NCBI GenBank assembly: GCA_023374025.1
Contig: SIJG01000017.1
Span: 945,671-1,009,670, forward strand
Direction of reading: 5' to 3'
DNA length: 64,000 nucleotides
Source of the DNA: Heterodera schachtii
Taxonomy: Eukaryota > Nematoda > Chromadorea > Rhabditida > Heteroderidae
The notes under the pieces are model-generated. The model did no database searches. It had not been told where the DNA came from and saw nothing but the letters and a program-made list of their open reading frames with translations. Positions 47,372 to 59,319 of the stretch are shown one piece after another. Position numbers and translations under genes: made by a program. Within the stretch, counting starts at the first letter, position 1. Every line of letters begins with the position of its first letter.

Positions 47372-47741
47372 AATTTTTTATATACAGTACACCTTTTTCC
47401 AATTTTTATTTAGAACGCCTTTCCCAAGGGCGAACGCGAACCGAAATTCGTCAAGGGCATTCAAAAAGTTCCTAACGGCTTTGCTTTCTACTTGCGTACA
47501 GAAACAAATGCCGAAATCATCTTTTCTGTTTTTTTATCTTTCGGGTGGCTTTGTTCGGAGCTTTAAATTAATTTTTTAACATATTATCCGAAAATAGAGT
47601 TAATTTTAGTAAAAAATTATTTTTGTCTTTCCTTGCAATGGAATTAACTCTGGCTAAGGCAAATGTAAATTTGTCTAATTTTTGGCATAAAATTAAATTT
47701 TTAAATATATTTTTTTGTTTTATTAAAATCCCCAAATGTCG
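47372..47741. repeat. Direct repeat B (~370 bp) of an ORF1-bearing element
   Basis: Second copy of the repeat, in the same orientation as copy A, with the exon-like stretch at 47414-47527. Copy B has one extra T after this stretch. Together, A, the ORF and B form a 1478 bp unit that could be an LTR-like arrangement or two tandem, 5'-truncated retroelement copies. Confidence 0.9.
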
Positions 47742-50228
47742 GGTCCCCAAGTTGCAGATCCACAAAAGTCGGGTAGCTGTTTGATCAATATTATCTTAAA
47801 TATTTTACTTTTTTCTTAAATATTTGTTTAAATAGTTAGGGATTAACCCCCATTCTTCTGTATTGCCATATTTTCAAATTTTAATTCATATCTTCGGCTT
47901 GGGAAAATAAATTACCTAATAAATTTCATTGTGTACATATATTCGTGCAAATTATGTATGTACATATATTATTTAGCCTTTCTTATTCACATTCAGTTCC
48001 CATAAAAATTTGTGTGTCAAGGACACACCAAAAGTTAAAATTACCAAATCTGTTCATATAATATTTCCAAAAAATACCGCACTTTGAAACAATGTGAAGG
48101 ATGAACAGAGATGAGAGATTTTATTTCAAAATATGGAAAAGATGAATGAGCTAAACTTAATTTTTCTTACAATTATCTCATACCCAAAAGTCCTTTTTTT
48201 TACCTATCATGTAATTTATAACATTTTCGAGCAAATGTCTTTTATTATTATTATATTAGTCCACTGATCAGCTTCACAAAACCTTGAGTTCATTATTAAA
48301 GGAGTAATAGAGGGTAAAATTTCTCGAAAATTCTTCAAATTCTTTAAATTTAAGATAAAAAGCTCGAAAATAGCTAAATATGATATGAAAAAATTATAGT
48401 AGAAAAAAACACAAATAAAGCTAAATTATTAATTTTAAGAAAAGTGAGTAAAAATCTTAAATTAGGTAGTCCAATCTCTGTTGACGTGTTTCGGCATTTT
48501 TTGTTCAGACCGGTAAAAAGTATGCCTTTTGCTATATTACTCAAATTATACATGCCTTAAAATTTGATTGTCCAAAAAAGTTAGTCTTTGACTAGCCCGA
48601 TAGAGAAAATGAGTTAGGTATTCCATTTCAATTCCTTCCCCACCCCACCGCCCCCCCCCCCCCCCTCCCCTCTACGCTCATCATCACTTCAGTCCCATCC
48701 CTTCTTCATCAATCATTCTTCCATCCCTTCCCTTCCCTTCTTCCAAGGCCTTCCCTCATCCTCCTCCGTTCATCCCTTCGTCCTCTAAAGGGTCTTTCTT
48801 CAGGTAATTGCCCTGTGGGGCTTCCGACTTTGCCTCAAGCCATTTTCCCTTTTCCATTACAATCACCGCGAAATTGCTGCCACAACAAAATAACGAAGTT
48901 CGTTCGTTCGTCGTTCATTTATTCTTTCTTTCGTTCTTTCGTCGCGCCTTTCCCCGTCTCTTTTCTTTTCTCTTTTTCATTGTCAATGTTTGTTCTAAAA
49001 TATATGCATCAGCACATTTTTACCTCATTTTCTGCCTTCATTTTTCAATTTGCCATTTTTTGTCGACGTTTAAAGTGACAAAGTGTGTTAATTAAAGGGT
49101 TAAAGAGTGTGCACTAACAAATGGGACTTATAAATGAGCGTTTGTATATCTCACATTTAATGGACTGATAGTTTACTGTAAAATAAAATATATATTTATT
49201 AATTAGGGAAATGACTCAAATTTCTTTGGCAATTAATACGCAAAATTAAAAAAGGGTATTTTCTATTAAGAAGAAACAAAAACAACACCTGTCCTATTCC
49301 CAAACATAATGTTTTGCTTCTTCATATTTCACTCAAAGATGCAAAAGTCGTTTTTGCTTGCTCCTTCAAAACCATTTTAAGTCATTTCTTGAGAGTAAAA
49401 TATTTAGAGGCACAATTAGATGGATATGTTGTTGACTTTTTAGGGACTTTTTCAAGCAGGACAATTCGTTTTCAATGTTGCGCATCTGTTTCGTTCATCA
49501 GCAGTAAATCCAATGGATTTGGGTGGGGGTGCCCCCTCATTTTGTCCTCAAATACCCCCCCCCCCCCCTCTTTTTACGGAACGACCCATTGTTTATTATA
49601 GCCCTATTTTGCTCATTCTCGGGTGTTCAGCATCGCCATTTGTCTGTTCAGCAAACATTCTCCCCCTCCTCCTCCCTAAATTTTGCAAAATGCCAAACTC
49701 CTTCTTATCACTGAATGCCTTTCTCTTTAACTGTCTGTCTCCCTCTGTTTGTCGCGTGCTATCAACCTTTTTCTGCCTGGTCCCTTTGTCTCTCGTTAAT
49801 TTTTCCCCTCTCGTCCCCCCCCCCCCCTCCTTTTCTTTCCCTCTCTTTTTATAATTTATCATTTTCCCTTTTCGTTTTTTATCCCTACGAATTGCCCTCC
49901 GTTGAACTTCCTCCCCCCCCCCTTCTGTTGCCCTTTTTACCTTTCAATGATTGCCCACTTTTGTTGCCTCAGGACATTTTATGGAATTCAATTGCAATGA
50001 CAAAAGAATGGAGGAGAAAGGGAAGAGAAGCGAAAGAGTTATCGGATCAAAAAACCAAATTCCAATTCAATTTATTTTTCCGTTTATCTTATTTGTTAGT
50101 CCTCCTCTGTTCCCTCCCCCTTTCTTTCCCCCTCCCCCTCTCTTCCTTTCTCTCCCTCTCTTCTTTTCTCCTTTTAATTCCCCCCCCCTCTCTCTCTCTC
50201 TCTCCCTCTCTTCCTTCTCTCCCTCCCC

Positions 50229-50313
<85 letters not shown>

Positions 50314-53300
50314 TCTCTCCCTCTCTCCTTTCTCTCCCTCCCCCTCAATTGCTTTCGATTCTCGACATTTTTAGTGACTTTTTCGCATTTCTTCTCCATT
50401 AATTTCTTTTCCCCTCATTTTTGCAACTTTCCTTTTTTCTCGCCGCTTTTCACACAATGGAACTTTTCGGGTGAATTAATTCTCCCTCCCCCCCAATTTG
50501 AGGTGTCGTCTCTTTCATCACTTATCGTCCCTTTCCTTTCTCCCTAATTGTTCTTTCCCTTTTCTCTCTGTCCATTACTCTCTCTCTCTCTCTACCCATA
50601 TCATTTTTCCCCATTTTGACCCTTCCTTTTGCTCTTCCCGCCTTCCTTTGTCACTTTTCCCTGCAGGGATAATCCTTTAGGTATTCGTCATTTATCGACT
50701 CCTTCCTTCATTTTTTCTTTTCAATTGCTCTTTTTCTCCGTTTTTTATGCTCACTTTCCATTTCTGCCCCCCCCCCCTCCCTCTCTCTCTTCTCTCCCAC
50801 TCTTCTATCTCCTTTCTCTCTCTATTTCATCTTTTCTCCTTCCCCCTCCACTTCTCCCTCCCTCTCTCTTTCCTCTTTCTATGCTTCTTTGTCTTCTATT
50901 CTCTCTATCTCTCATTTTATTCCTTCGTTTCCCTCTCTGCTCGTAATTGTTCAATGATTTATTGCTACAAAATTCTTCCGAAATTTAAATTTGGCGAGAA
51001 AAAAGGCATAAAATTAAGCGGATTAAAGATTTATTTGTCGGTCAGCAGGTATTAATGCAATGATGGGCACAAATTTGAAATTTGCCATTTGGCGCCAATT
51101 TGCCCGTCACTTAATTAGCAATTCATAAATCATTTTGTTGCGTTTGAATTTAAACTCCTCTCTCTCTGCCCTGCTGCTGATGTCCTTTTCGTTCTTATTA
51201 TTTTTCTATCCGTCTTTTTGTCTCAATTTTTGATTCCCCTCTCACCTTTTTTTTGTCATTGTGCCATTCTTGGCAAAATGTTCTGTTGCCGGTTTGTCTG
51301 GCCTCCTTTTCCGTGCCAATTTCGTTCGCCCTTCCTCAAATGCGCAGCAACAGCTGAGCAAACAAAGGAAAGTAACAAAAGTCAGTTAAAGCCAAATGAC
51401 TTTTGTTATTTCAATTTGGCACCTTTGCCCGATGGGAACAGATGGGCAAATTCATTAATTTCAATGGAAATATTGGTGAGTCGGGAGGAAAATGATCCAC
51501 TGGCGGACGGGGGGGGCGGGGTGACGACGGCATATTTGGAAAATGATCTTCCACCCCCCCCCCTCCCGCCCACCTGTCGCCCGTCGTCCATAAATTCAAA
51601 TTTTGGCATTTCAAAACGATCACCCGTGTCTCATTTCCTCCCCTGTCGGTTGCTCCTCCCCCCTTTTCCCCCTCCATTATGCCCACTTCGCTGTCCCTTC
51701 CTCTCCGTCCCCCTTCCCCGCTCGCTTTTCCTTCCAAATCCAATCCCATTTGTTCTCCGCATGCGATAATCCCGGCTCACTTCCCTCGCCTCCGCTTTTC
51801 CTCGGGGATTAGTGCCCGCTTTGTTTCTCGGCACCTGTCACTTCCGAGCTAATCCCTTCCGGACATTCAAATGGACATCGCCCGAGCATAAAAGCAATTA
51901 AAAAGGCAATAAGCTTACAATGCCCACAGCGTTTGCTCTGATGGCCATTTTTGACCATCCATCAGCTGTTCGTCAAATATTTGCTCGAATATCATATGGG
52001 TTTCTGATTAGGTCCTAACTTTCCATGTAAATTTCCACAAACATTCAATTTAAATTTAAATATTTGACAATTGTAATGATTGGGAAAGTGTTCGGAGTGA
52101 TGGGGCGAGGGAAGGAAGAAGAAAGAATGAAGGAAGAAGAAGATGGATGGGTGAATGGGGGGGGGGCGAGCGGATGACAAGCAAATTGGCGCTTTCTTCG
52201 TCCCTTCGCATTCCATCAAACAAAATCAAGTCTCGACGGGGCATCTCCGAGAAAGAAACGAAAACTTGTCACTCACTCGCCCATCACCTTCCTTTAGAGG
52301 AGGGGCACTAAGGCATGCAATTAAAGGGGGGGGGGGGGGAAACAAACAAAACAAAACGAAGAGAAAACGGACGGAAGAAATCTCGACTAAAAAAAACACT
52401 TTTAACTTTTAGTATACAAAGCCATTTTAGAACTTGATCAAGGATGATAAGTGAATGAATCAAAGTCACTTGGCGGTGCCGTCCGTCTCCCTCTTTCTTT
52501 CTCTCCCTTCCCTCCCATTTCTCTGTGTTCTCTCTCCCCCTTCTGCTCATGTCCATCTGGTGCCATTCTTTCCCATTTCTTCTTGAGCTTCAAAATCATT
52601 CATGCACTTGTGCTGTCCGCTGCAAAAGTCGGTCTGCCGTCGGGCGATGATGCCATTGCATCGCTTGAAATGGATCCCTTCCCCCGGGCGCCGATTCGCC
52701 TCCAATTGCTCCCCAAGGGCAATCCCTCGTTCCGACACATGTTGCCAGAAGGGACCGTCAGCAGCAGAATGACCCCCCCCCCCCCCTCTCCTCCCATTTT
52801 TTACCTTCAAAATGCGTCAGTCCGTCGCGCGTTTCTCTCCCCTCCCATCATTCATTATAATTCGCAATTTTCATCTATTTAATGCTCACAAATAAAAGGC
52901 ATCGAATCATTTCAAATTCTTTGATTTATTAGAAAAATGTTCCTCCGCCAATTTCCGTTCCCTCCCTTTCCCCCCCCCTCCCAAATCTCTTTTTGCCATC
53001 TCGTCCCTATCCCAAAAAATCATCCCCCCCTCTTTAACCCCATGGCACACCTGCCCTTATCCCGCCGTCCCCTCCTCCAATTCCCCCCCCCCCTCTGTTT
53101 TCCACATTTCTCTCAATTTCTTTTGCCACGCCCAACCCAACCAATATAAATGCTAGGGGGGATGTTGTTGAGCTCTTCTGACTTGGGTTCTGCAATTGGC
53201 ACTCCCTTCTGCCCCTCCCTCCCTCCCATCTTCCCCCCCCCCCCTTCTCCCCCATTCCTCCCCCCCCCCTTTCATTATTTGCCCATTCTTCCGGTTGTTC

Positions 53301-53948
53301 ATCCCATCTCTCCCATCATCATTTCCATTCAATTTGTCGCTTAATTCCGATTTTTTCATCATTTATTTGTTGGCACTTTTTGCCAAACAAACCAATTGTC
53401 CATTTATCCCTTTTTTATGCATTTAGCATAATTCCCTTCAAATTTGTTTTGTTTTCCCATTTTTTGTTCATCAGCCTATCATCCTTCCCATTTTGTCTAT
53501 TCGTTCCAATTTCTCTCATTCATCCGTTTCATCATTTTCCTTCATCCATTTCTTTTTTGTGGTGTCCGTTCGAGAGTGTCCTTCTCCATCGCCACTTTGC
53601 CCCCATTCGCTTCCATTTGTGTTTTTCAATTCCGCCTGATTGCTCACTTAATTGGCCTCTATCACTTATGGACCATTAGTCCCCTCCCCTTGACCGTCTC
53701 ATCGACCATCAAAAAGTTCCTGAAGGTCCAATCTCACCGCACTCTCGACAATCCCTCCCCACGATATCTTATCTTCCCCTCCCCCTTTTTGATTCTTTTC
53801 CCACCCCTCCATCCGATGGTTTTCCACTTTTTGGCTGATTTCCCCCACTTTCAGTCTGTTCCTCTCGACTTTGTCCCTTCCAATGTCCATTCTTCCGTGC
53901 CCTTATTAATCGTCGTCCTCGTGTTCTTCTTCCTCCGCTGCTCTGCTG
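47742..53948. other. Intergenic low-complexity region
   Basis: AT-rich DNA at 47750-48580 is followed by C/T-rich DNA. Poly(C) lies near 48652, 49558, 49817, 50767, 52769 and 53237; poly(G) near 52326. No exon series is supported. A GC-richer patch at 52590-52775 is open on the minus strand with several Cys and could be an exon, but no splice partners were found. Confidence 0.5.
50190..50322. repeat. (CT)n microsatellite
   Basis: CT dinucleotides with few interruptions; 50254-50310 is almost perfect. Open frames across it are artefacts. Confidence 0.9.
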
Positions 53949-56900
53949 ATGTTCCCCTACAGTTCCTTCTCCACCGTGCGTCCCCACTCCATCTCTTCCC
54001 AAAGTTCGTCCACTTTCTCCTCCCGGAATTTCACCCAATCGGACACCGAAGCGGAAGAGGAGAAGAAGTTTCAGAAGCGAATCGTCCACCGAAGAGAAGT
54101 GCTGACACCGTCGAGAATGAAATGGGACTGGGACAGAAGAGGTGGGAAAGAGTGCGGGAAGGGAAGAGAGATAGGGAGAGAGTGGGAGCGGGAAGGAAGG
54201 AAGGGAAGGGAGAGAGTGTGGAGCGGGAAGGAAGGAAGGGAAGGAGTAGAGAGTGGGGAGGGGGAAGGAAGGAAGGGAAGCGAGAGAGTGGGGGGGGGAA
54301 GGAAGGAAGGGAAGGGAGTAGAGAGAGGGGGGGGGGAGGAAAGCGGGAGAGAGTGGGGAGGGGAGAGGGAAAAGCGGGAGAGAGAGAGAGGTAATGGCAC
54401 GTGAAATGGCACTAAAAATTTCATTTGAAGGCAAAGGAAATTCAGAAATGTTGGCCTCGTGTTCCACGCCAAAGTCAAGTCAGGAGGATTTGCTCTGTCA
54501 CTTTCGCCTTTTGGACGAAACTTCGGTGTATTTTCGACCTCAGCTCAGCGATAACCAACAGCAACGGCATGGGAATAATAAACAGCGCCAAAAACGGGCA
54601 AAATGCCAACAGAAACAGCAGCAACTTCAAATTGACGATTATTTTAACGCAATCCGTCGGCCAAAGCATTTGCGCGGAGCGAAACGGCACAGCAAAACGA
54701 CGGAGAGGGCATTTTTGGACATGGAATTTGATCAGTTGGGGAAAACCGAAATGGCATTGGAGGAGGAAAAGCAGCAGCAAATGGACGAGGAGAAGTGCAG
54801 CTCGCCAATTCTGTTGGACTTTCGGAGGAATTCCGCCGGAAGCAATGAAACGGAAAGTGAGTAAAGAAAGAATGGGAAGGATTATGGGCAAGTGATCGCC
54901 GCTGATCAGTGATTGATCATTTGACCATTATCACTTAATGTTTTGGTATTAGTGACTTTTGATCACTTATATACCCATTCTTATCACTGATTATTGACCA
55001 AATGATCAGTGATCAATGGTAATTGGTGCTGATCATTTAGGGCTCCAATTTTTAGTTTTACCTATTTTTTTCTGAGCTCCCTATGGACTGAAACGCACGA
55101 AAAACATGTTTTTTCGGTTGTTATTGTTAAGCTAGTTTTCGAGTTGTTAGCAACTATTTTCTAGTTTTTTTATTGTTAGCACCTAAAAACCTAAAAAAAT
55201 TTTGAAAAAACTATTTCAACTATTTGTCGTTTTGCTCAAAATTTATTAACAAATTGCAATAAAAATGAATAACACACTCTTAAGAAGCGACCCAAAAAAT
55301 TTTAAAAGATATAATACCCCTAAGAAAAGAAATGAAAAAATTTCTCAAAAATTCATCTACAAAATTTAATTTATTTTCTTGTCAAATTTTTTTGAATTTA
55401 AAATTATGTATCTCATTACTGATTTAGCTTAATTTTGTTGCTTTTTGGATAAAATTTTATGATTTTACACCCCTAAATTTGAAACTTTTTGGCACCTATT
55501 TTCCCATTTTTAGCACCTAAAAATTGGAGCCATACTGATCATTTATTCATTTATATTTTTTCATAATTCTTTCTCCATTTCGAGACTTCCCTCCTCCTCC
55601 TGCTTCTCCTGCGGTTGGCCTCAATTGCAAAATTTTTGCTCCTCAACTTTTGCCTCGGCCGAGTGATCCTTCGGCTAATAATTTCTCGCCCTCGGGCCGT
55701 CATTACACGGTGCTGAGACGGATAAGGATGAAGCACAAAATGAAGAGGGAGGCACTGATGAAGAGGAAAAGCGAAAGTTATGGGGACGAACAAACACAAC
55801 AGTACACCAATTTACCAATGGAACCAATCGGAGGGAGCAAAGGAAGTGATCAGAATGAGAAGGAAGGAAGAGAAGAGGACGACAACGGGAGGAAAAGGAC
55901 CAATTGCACCAGTGACAGCGGAATGGAGGAGAAATGTGAGTTGGGGACTGATCGGAGGAGGAAGACGAAGTGATGGAGAGGAAGGAAATTGGGGAGGGAG
56001 GGACCGTGGACTGATCGGAGAGGAAGGAAATTGGGGAGGGAGGGACCGTGGACTGATCGGAGAGGAAGGAAATTGGGGAGAGAGGGACCGTGGACTGATC
56101 GGAGAGGAAGGAAATTGGGGAGGGAGGGACCGTGGACTGATCGGAGAGGAAGGAAATTGGGGAGGGAGGGACCGTGGACTGATCGGAGAGGAAGGAAATT
56201 GGGGAGAGAGGGACCGTGGACTGATCGGAGAGGAAGGAAATTGGGGAGGGAGGGACCGTGGACTGATCGGAGAGGAAGGAAATTGGGGAGGGAGGGACCG
56301 TGGACTGATCAGGGAGGAAGGAAATTGGCGAGGGAGGGACCGTGGACTGATCGGAGAGGAAGGAAATTGGGGAGGGAGGGACCGTGGACTGATCGGAGAG
56401 GAAGGAAATTGGGGAGGGAGGGACCGTGGACTGATCGGAGAGGAAGGAAATTGGGGAGAGAGGGACCGTGGACTGATCGGAGAGGAAGGAAATTGGGGAG
56501 GGAGGGACCGTGGACTGATCGGAGAGGAAGGAAATTGGGGAGGGAGGGACCGTGGACTGATCGGAGAGGAAGGAAATTGGGGAGAGAGGGACCGTGGCCT
56601 GATCGGAGAGGAAGGAAATTGGGGAGGGAGGGACCGTGGACTGATCAGGGAGGATGGAAGTTGGGATTGATTTGAGAAGTGATCGGAGAGGAGATTGAAA
56701 AGGAATCTTTTGCTAAAAAGTGATCGCAATTGATTTAGTGGAGGATGATGATGATCGGACCCAATTCGTCAACATTAGTGCGGTGGAAAAAGTCTACGAG
56801 AATTTGCCACCAATTTCGGCCCCTTTTCCTCCGCTGCCTCCCACTTCCAAGCTGCCGAACAATCATTCCCTGGCCATCGTTCTGCCCCAACAATTTGCAG

Positions 56901-59319
56901 AGGATTTTCCCGCGCTTTACGGTGTGTCATCCTCCGACTTTGGCATTTAATCGTCCAATTTTTCATTTTTTTTTCCCCTTTTTAAATGTTACTTTTTGTT
57001 TTCCTTTTTTGCTCATCTCCTCTTTTTGCTCAAATTTTCTTCTTTCGTCCCTTCACTTATCGGCACTTTTTTCCCTCAGTTTGCCCTAATCCCTGCGCAT
57101 TTTGAAAAGGAAAGCAATGAGAGGGGGGGGGGGGGGAGAGGGGAAGGAATTGAATTAACTCAACTCATTGCCGGCGGAATGGGGGAGATGACCCCGCAGG
57201 GGATGAGAGAGGGAAGAGAATCCAAAGGACAAACACAGGCGACAAGGAATGAAGAAGAGAAATGGGAGAGAGGGGGGGGGGGGGAAGTGGCGGACTTTGG
57301 CACTTTGAGCGATGGACCACAATGAATGATGGAAGTGCGAATTGGTGACGCATTCGGACAGACCCCCCGGGTTTTTGGGGAAAACGACCCTCAAATGGAC
57401 CAACCAACTCACAAATCACCACTTCCATTTGACACTTTCCCATTTCAGCTCGTCTCGTCGCTTTGGCATTTTTGGACGCCCGAAACGAAAGTCGAAAAAA
57501 CGAAAGGGGTAAAAATGAAAGGGAAAGTTGTTCTTCCGCCACGGCTCCGTTCCGACGTATTCGACTGGCGCAGAAGCAAATCTCCGATTTGGTCGGGTTG
57601 AAACTGAGCAAAGCGACGGAATTAAACGCACCGACGGACAGCGACGAATGTTTTCGGAGAAAATGTGCCGAATTTTGTGAGTTTAGCAGCATTTCGATTG
57701 ACTTTATCCCACAAATGCCCTCCCTTTCTCTCGGAATTGAGGCGGTCACCCCTTTTTTTTGCCTTTGTCCCCCGAGGGGCGATTTGTTTGCCATAAAACG
57801 AAAGACAACTTTACAAAAATTCACTTCCACCTGTTGTTGTTGCCGGTTCTGTTGATCCATAAAACACTAAATATTCTTCGCGGCATCGCTCTGTGATCCA
57901 AATTTTGCGATTGGCGGGGGGGGGGGGGGGAATGAGGGCGGTGTTTAAATTGAATGAGGTCAAGAAGCACCCGCCGAAGTGTTGCCCCCCCCCCCCTTCT
58001 CCCACCTGCTGCTGCTTCATTCGTTCATTCACTGCAATTTGCTCGTAAATTGCCTCACTCATTTAAATTACTTCGAAAGTGTCCAACAGAAACAGCAGCA
58101 GATGGACAGGGGGACAAACAATGTAATAATGCTGAACATTGTTTTGTACAGCTCGTAAAACTTGAAAATTACAAATTGTGAAGGGGGGGGGGGGCAATTT
58201 TAGAAAAGGCAATGGACGAGACAAACAAACTTTTTAAAAACTTCAAAATTAAATTCATGAATAAAAAAAGTCAAGGTCAAAACACTCAAAAAAAAATGAT
58301 TTTTTTTTTCTGGCCATTTTGGCCATAGATTTTTTTAGAAAACAAAAAGAGCTCCTCTCGTACAATACCAAGAATATTTTAACTCGGGGCGTGCTTTTTG
58401 GGCGCGTAAGTTTTGTTTGGCATCCGTGCCTTTTATACTCTCTTTTTTGCCCTCCTCCTCCTCATTCACCATTTTGGATGTTAATCCAATAATTTTGATT
58501 AAAATACCTTTAAATTGGCAATCTCTTTTCCATTCCTTTCCCATGAAATCACCGGCCTTTTCCCCACTCTTTCCCCTCAAATTGCGCAATTCGTCACAAA
58601 TTGATGCCATCGTTCTCTCTCATCGTCTTCTCTCTTTTGGGGTCATTTTTTGATTGCTTTCCGCTGTTTTTCTTGGCTACTAATTCACAAATCCGTCATT
58701 ATCATTCATTCATTCCCACCTTCCAATGAAAACATCGGCGATGATTACACAGAAAAAAGAGAAGGGGGGGGCGGGGGACAAATCTTCCGAGGTCAGTAAA
58801 TTGGCACACCGATGCGGACAGAAATTGTGTGATGTTTATATATGGAAAGTGACAAGAAATTCCCAACCAGCGGAGAGAAAGAAATATGTGAGGAAGGGAA
58901 GGGATCCGAGCCCTGTAATTAGTCGGATTGGTGGCCGACATTGGCACTAAAAAGCACTAAAACACCTCTTTGAGTGACCATTTTGAGGTCAAAGTGTGGA
59001 AAACCGACAAAATGAAAGGGCAAATTTGAATTGGCGAATTTGGGGAGGTAAAATAATAGGGAAAACACAGAGAAAGAGAGAAAGAAAGGAACCGTTCTTT
59101 TTTATTTGGGCTATCAAATAATTAATTGTTTTGCCTCCCTTAGGCTCGCAATTGGCCCAAAAGTTGCGAAACACGGAGGCCCATTCGCGCAGAGAGTTCG
59201 GATGGCAGACGAAGAAACTGCAGAAAATTCTGCATCAGCTGAGGACGGGCGGACAAAGTGGCGAAGGCATTTTGGAGGGGACACTGCACAAATTGTTCAG
59301 AAGGATTTTCCGGAAATGA
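53949..59319 (+). CDS. Uncharacterised 513-residue charged protein
   Basis: Six exons, 53949-54141, 54446-54856, 55585-55935, 56739-56921, 57449-57676 and 59144-59319, keep frame; all five introns are phase 1. I do not recognise the family. The N-terminus is Ser-rich, then EEEKKFQKRIVHRREVL and RMKWDWDRREML. The middle is Gln/Lys-rich (KCQQKQQQLQ) and basic (RRIRMKHKMKREALMKRKS). A Pro-rich segment (LPPISAPFPPLPPTSKL) and LPQQFAEDFPALYG follow. The last two exons are basic and helical (RLAQKQISDLVGLKL, WQTKKLQKILHQL). No signal peptide or membrane segment is seen. AATAAA is at 59347-59352. Introns 1 and 3 hold minisatellites and intron 2 a MITE. Exon 5 can read on to a stop at 57855 if its GTGAGT donor is skipped. 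An upstream first exon is possible because TTCCCCTACAG at the start looks like an acceptor. Confidence 0.68.
54142..54400. repeat. GA-rich minisatellite in intron 1 of the 513-residue gene
   Basis: About six copies of a GGAAGGAAGGAAGGGAAGGG-type unit of roughly 38-42 bp, each containing GAGAGTGGGAG or GAGTAGAGAG. Confidence 0.85.
55038..55534. mobile_element. MITE with 18 bp terminal inverted repeats
   Basis: The left terminus TAGGGCTCCAATTTTTAG matches the complement of the right terminus (TATGGCTCCAATTTTTAG) at 17 of 18 positions. The 9 bp CTGATCATT directly flanks both sides (55029-55037 and 55535-55543) as a putative target-site duplication, with the caution that GATCA words are common here. 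The body is about 75 % A+T without an open frame. It lies in intron 2 of the 513-residue gene, and a diverged inverted copy is at 45648-46068. Confidence 0.85.
55976..56648. repeat. 42 bp minisatellite, 16 copies, with 126 bp higher-order period
   Basis: Unit: GAAGGAAATTGGGGAGGGAG followed by GGACCGTGGACTGATCGGAGAG. Every third copy in most triplets (copies 3, 6, 12 and 15) has GGGGAGAGAGG in place of GGGGAGGGAGG, so the array amplified as three-unit blocks. Copy 9 differs (GGCGAGGG) and copies 8 and 16 share ATCAGGGAG. Since 42 is a multiple of three, long frames stay open on both strands, but the array is within the phase-1 intron at 55936-56738. Confidence 0.95.

Noticed and set aside
52590..52775. 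GC-richer, Cys-containing minus-strand open stretch
   Set aside because: Looks exon-like, but two frames are open, no flanking exons could be joined and no family is recognisable.
55976..56648. Regular array considered as CRISPR-like
   Set aside because: Units are contiguous with no unique spacers, and the DNA is eukaryotic; it is a minisatellite.
55780..56729. Long open frames (about 230-305 codons) on both strands across 55.8-56.7 kb
   Set aside because: They are produced by a 42 bp tandem array whose unit length is a multiple of three and lacks stops. The array is inside a phase-1 intron of a supported gene.
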